Assembly: GCA_030638185.1 (NCBI GenBank)
Contig: DAOWFD010000173.1
Span: forward strand, 1-6,262
Reading direction: 5' to 3'
DNA: 6,262 bases
Source: Candidatus Aegiribacteria sp.
GTDB taxonomy: Bacteria > Fermentibacterota > Fermentibacteria > Fermentibacterales > JCC-6
This document shows positions 5,207 through 6,262 of this stretch, piece after piece. Numbering within the stretch: the stretch's first letter is position 1; each line of letters begins with the position of its first letter. The position numbers were made by a program, and so were the translations under genes. The notes below the pieces were generated by a model that was given only the letters and a program-made list of their open reading frames with translations, was not told where the DNA came from and did no database searches.

Positions 5207-6262
5207 TCAGTTTCCACCTCCTCCCCAGCACCCGCTATAATCATAATTATCGCCGAATCCTGAACAGGAATTGCAACTATCGTCAGCTTGCTGTGCAAAA
5301 TGTATACAAAGGATGAGACATACGATTCCACCGACAATTCCTACAATGACCCAGGTGCTTACTCCACCTTCCTTCGAAACCGATCCTTCGACTGCATAGT
5401 ATCCGGTCCGACCGCTGATGCCATAGTAAGAATCAGCTTCTGTCAGATCCCCTCCGGGATAGTTCTCGAGGAGTGAAATCTCACTGCCTTCAACCAGTGC
5501 TTCCGGCCAGGTATCATCGGTATTAACCCAGAAAAGAACCGTATGATCATTACCTTCGACTGTTATCTCATAAACCCGTTCTTCGTCGATTCTCCTGAAT
5601 AAGAAATAGTCGACATCCCCCGGATAATCCACTTTCCCTTCCTGATTGGGGAATTGGCTGAGTGATTTTGCTGCATGCCAACCTGGAATTTCATCCAGCA
5701 GAAGAATGTAATCACCTGTCTCTCCGGGCATCAGAGGAACCGCCCTGGCGATATAGCTTCCCTCATCCCAGCAGTCCCAGTAGGCTGCTTCTGTCCCTGT
5801 TCGCTGGTCGTCAGGAGTGGTTCTACTTGAGAACAGAACCGTTCCCTCCTGATCAAGTATGTCTATCGCAAGTTCCAGATCACCTTCAGTACAGAACCTG
5901 TAAGCTTGAAGCTGTTTGGCTTCGAACCTGTAGTAACGTTCGTCGTAGGGTGATTCGAACCATCCGGATACCGATTCACCAACCTGAAGATTCCTCGCCG
6001 ATTCAGGTCCCTGTGTCTGGGTTACTGTAAAACAGGCACTTCGCCCCAGAGTTTCCCGAGTGTCGGACACCCTGATGTGATAATTGTCGCTCTCCCATTC
6101 ACCGGGGACATCAGTGTACCATGTGAAAAAGCCTTCGTTGTCTATCCAGCCGCTCAGGTTCTCTATCAGGTATTCTCCACAGTAGAGTTCGACACACACG
6201 GGATTGCCTCCACCGGACCATTCTATCGTTACTACCATAGTTCCCCCTCCTGTAAGACGCAC
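5207..6262 (-). CDS. Exported Ig-like/PPC-domain surface protein, partial (5' end outside window)
   Basis: The frame is open from the window edge for 351 codons to TGA 5207-5209. Residues 1-81 form an Ig-like domain of the Kre9/KNH-like sort (VTIEWSGGG, VCVELYCGEYL, FFTWYTDVPGEW, YHIRVSD). Two pre-peptidase C-terminal (PPC)-like beta-sandwich domains follow at about 90-190 (LQVGESVSGWF, RYYRFEA, GSYIARA, TGDYILLLDE) and 192-294 (DVDYFLFRRI, VYEITVEG, YYAVEGS). Residues about 302-323 are a hydrophobic membrane helix rich in Gly, Val and Ile. The final 25 residues are polar with Cys330, Cys333, Cys345 and a GGGG end. PPC and Ig-like modules are usual in secreted or surface proteins. Function and any upstream catalytic domain are unknown. 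The first visible codon is GTG, but a signal peptide and the start of the Ig-like domain are missing, so the gene probably continues beyond 6262. Confidence 0.82.
   Translation of the reverse strand: MRLTGGGTMVVTIEWSGGGNPVCVELYCGEYLIENLSGWIDNEGFFTWYTDVPGEWESDNYHIRVSDTRETLGRSACFTVTQTQGPESARNLQVGESVSGWFESPYDERYYRFEAKQLQAYRFCTEGDLELAIDILDQEGTVLFSSRTTPDDQRTGTEAAYWDCWDEGSYIARAVPLMPGETGDYILLLDEIPGWHAAKSLSQFPNQEGKVDYPGDVDYFLFRRIDEERVYEITVEGNDHTVLFWVNTDDTWPEALVEGSEISLLENYPGGDLTEADSYYGISGRTGYYAVEGSVSKEGGVSTWVIVGIVGGIVCLILCIHFAQQADDSCNSCSGFGDNYDYSGCWGGGGN

Noticed and set aside
5662..6030. 122-codon plus-strand frame within the last gene
   Set aside because: It is a shadow of the Ig-like/PPC protein: Pro/Ser/Arg-rich with no start signal.
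6236..6251. Perfect AGGAGG seven bases before an in-frame ATG (6238) in the last gene, which could mark the true start
   Set aside because: The ATG would give a protein without a signal peptide and would cut into the first strand of the Ig-like domain. The GGAGGGGG bases also encode Gly-Gly-Gly in the open frame, so the match is probably coincidental, although it cannot be excluded from this window alone.

Overview
The window looks like an accessory stretch from the chromosome of a diderm (Gram-negative type) bacterium. The evidence is a predicted outer-membrane barrel protein, a fragment resembling an Omp85/BamA-type barrel, and two large exported proteins built from repeat or adhesion-like domains (FG-GAP/VCBS repeats; an Ig-like domain plus PPC-like domains). 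The mixture of FG-GAP proteins with a WWENTDGSGT signature, PPC-domain surface proteins and a cytosolic amidohydrolase of a family I associate with archaea and deep-branching bacteria suggests an uncultured FCB-group or candidate-phylum lineage (Fermentibacteria-like, for instance). That placement is an impression, not a demonstration. No rRNA, tRNA, CRISPR array or intact mobile element is visible.

Layout. 1-818 (minus): 5' end of a secreted FG-GAP/VCBS repeat protein, cut by the window edge, with four visible copies of a 51-residue (153-bp) repeat. 947-1201 (plus): apparent C-terminal remnant of an IS91/IS801-type (Y2) transposase. 1287-2519 (minus): complete metal-dependent amidohydrolase. 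2520-2928: 409-bp intergenic region with a strong-looking extended -10 promoter on the minus strand, an inverted-repeat-rich segment and a 40-codon open frame. 2929-3456 (minus): small exported protein, probably an outer-membrane beta-barrel, starting at GTG. 3601-3804 (minus): broken fragment resembling the LRGF-loop region of an Omp85/surface-antigen barrel. 4054-4863 (plus): intact class I SAM-dependent methyltransferase. 4883-5152 (plus): central part of an IS91-type transposase, closely followed by a hairpin and T-run. 5207-6262 (minus): C-terminal part of an exported protein with Ig-like and PPC-like domains, a near-terminal membrane helix and a Cys/Gly-rich tail; its start probably lies beyond the window.

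The genes do not form an evident pathway. Each intact gene appears to be its own transcription unit. The region reads as cell-envelope and surface genes interspersed with decayed insertion-sequence and gene debris. Two non-overlapping parts of the same kind of transposase, on the same strand and 3.7 kb apart, bracket the amidohydrolase, outer-membrane and methyltransferase genes, which points to past IS91-type activity or recombination. I see no convincing new defence or catalytic system. The items most worth checking are the paired transposase remnants, the structured leader at about 2695-2849, and the odd membrane-plus-cysteine tail of the last gene.
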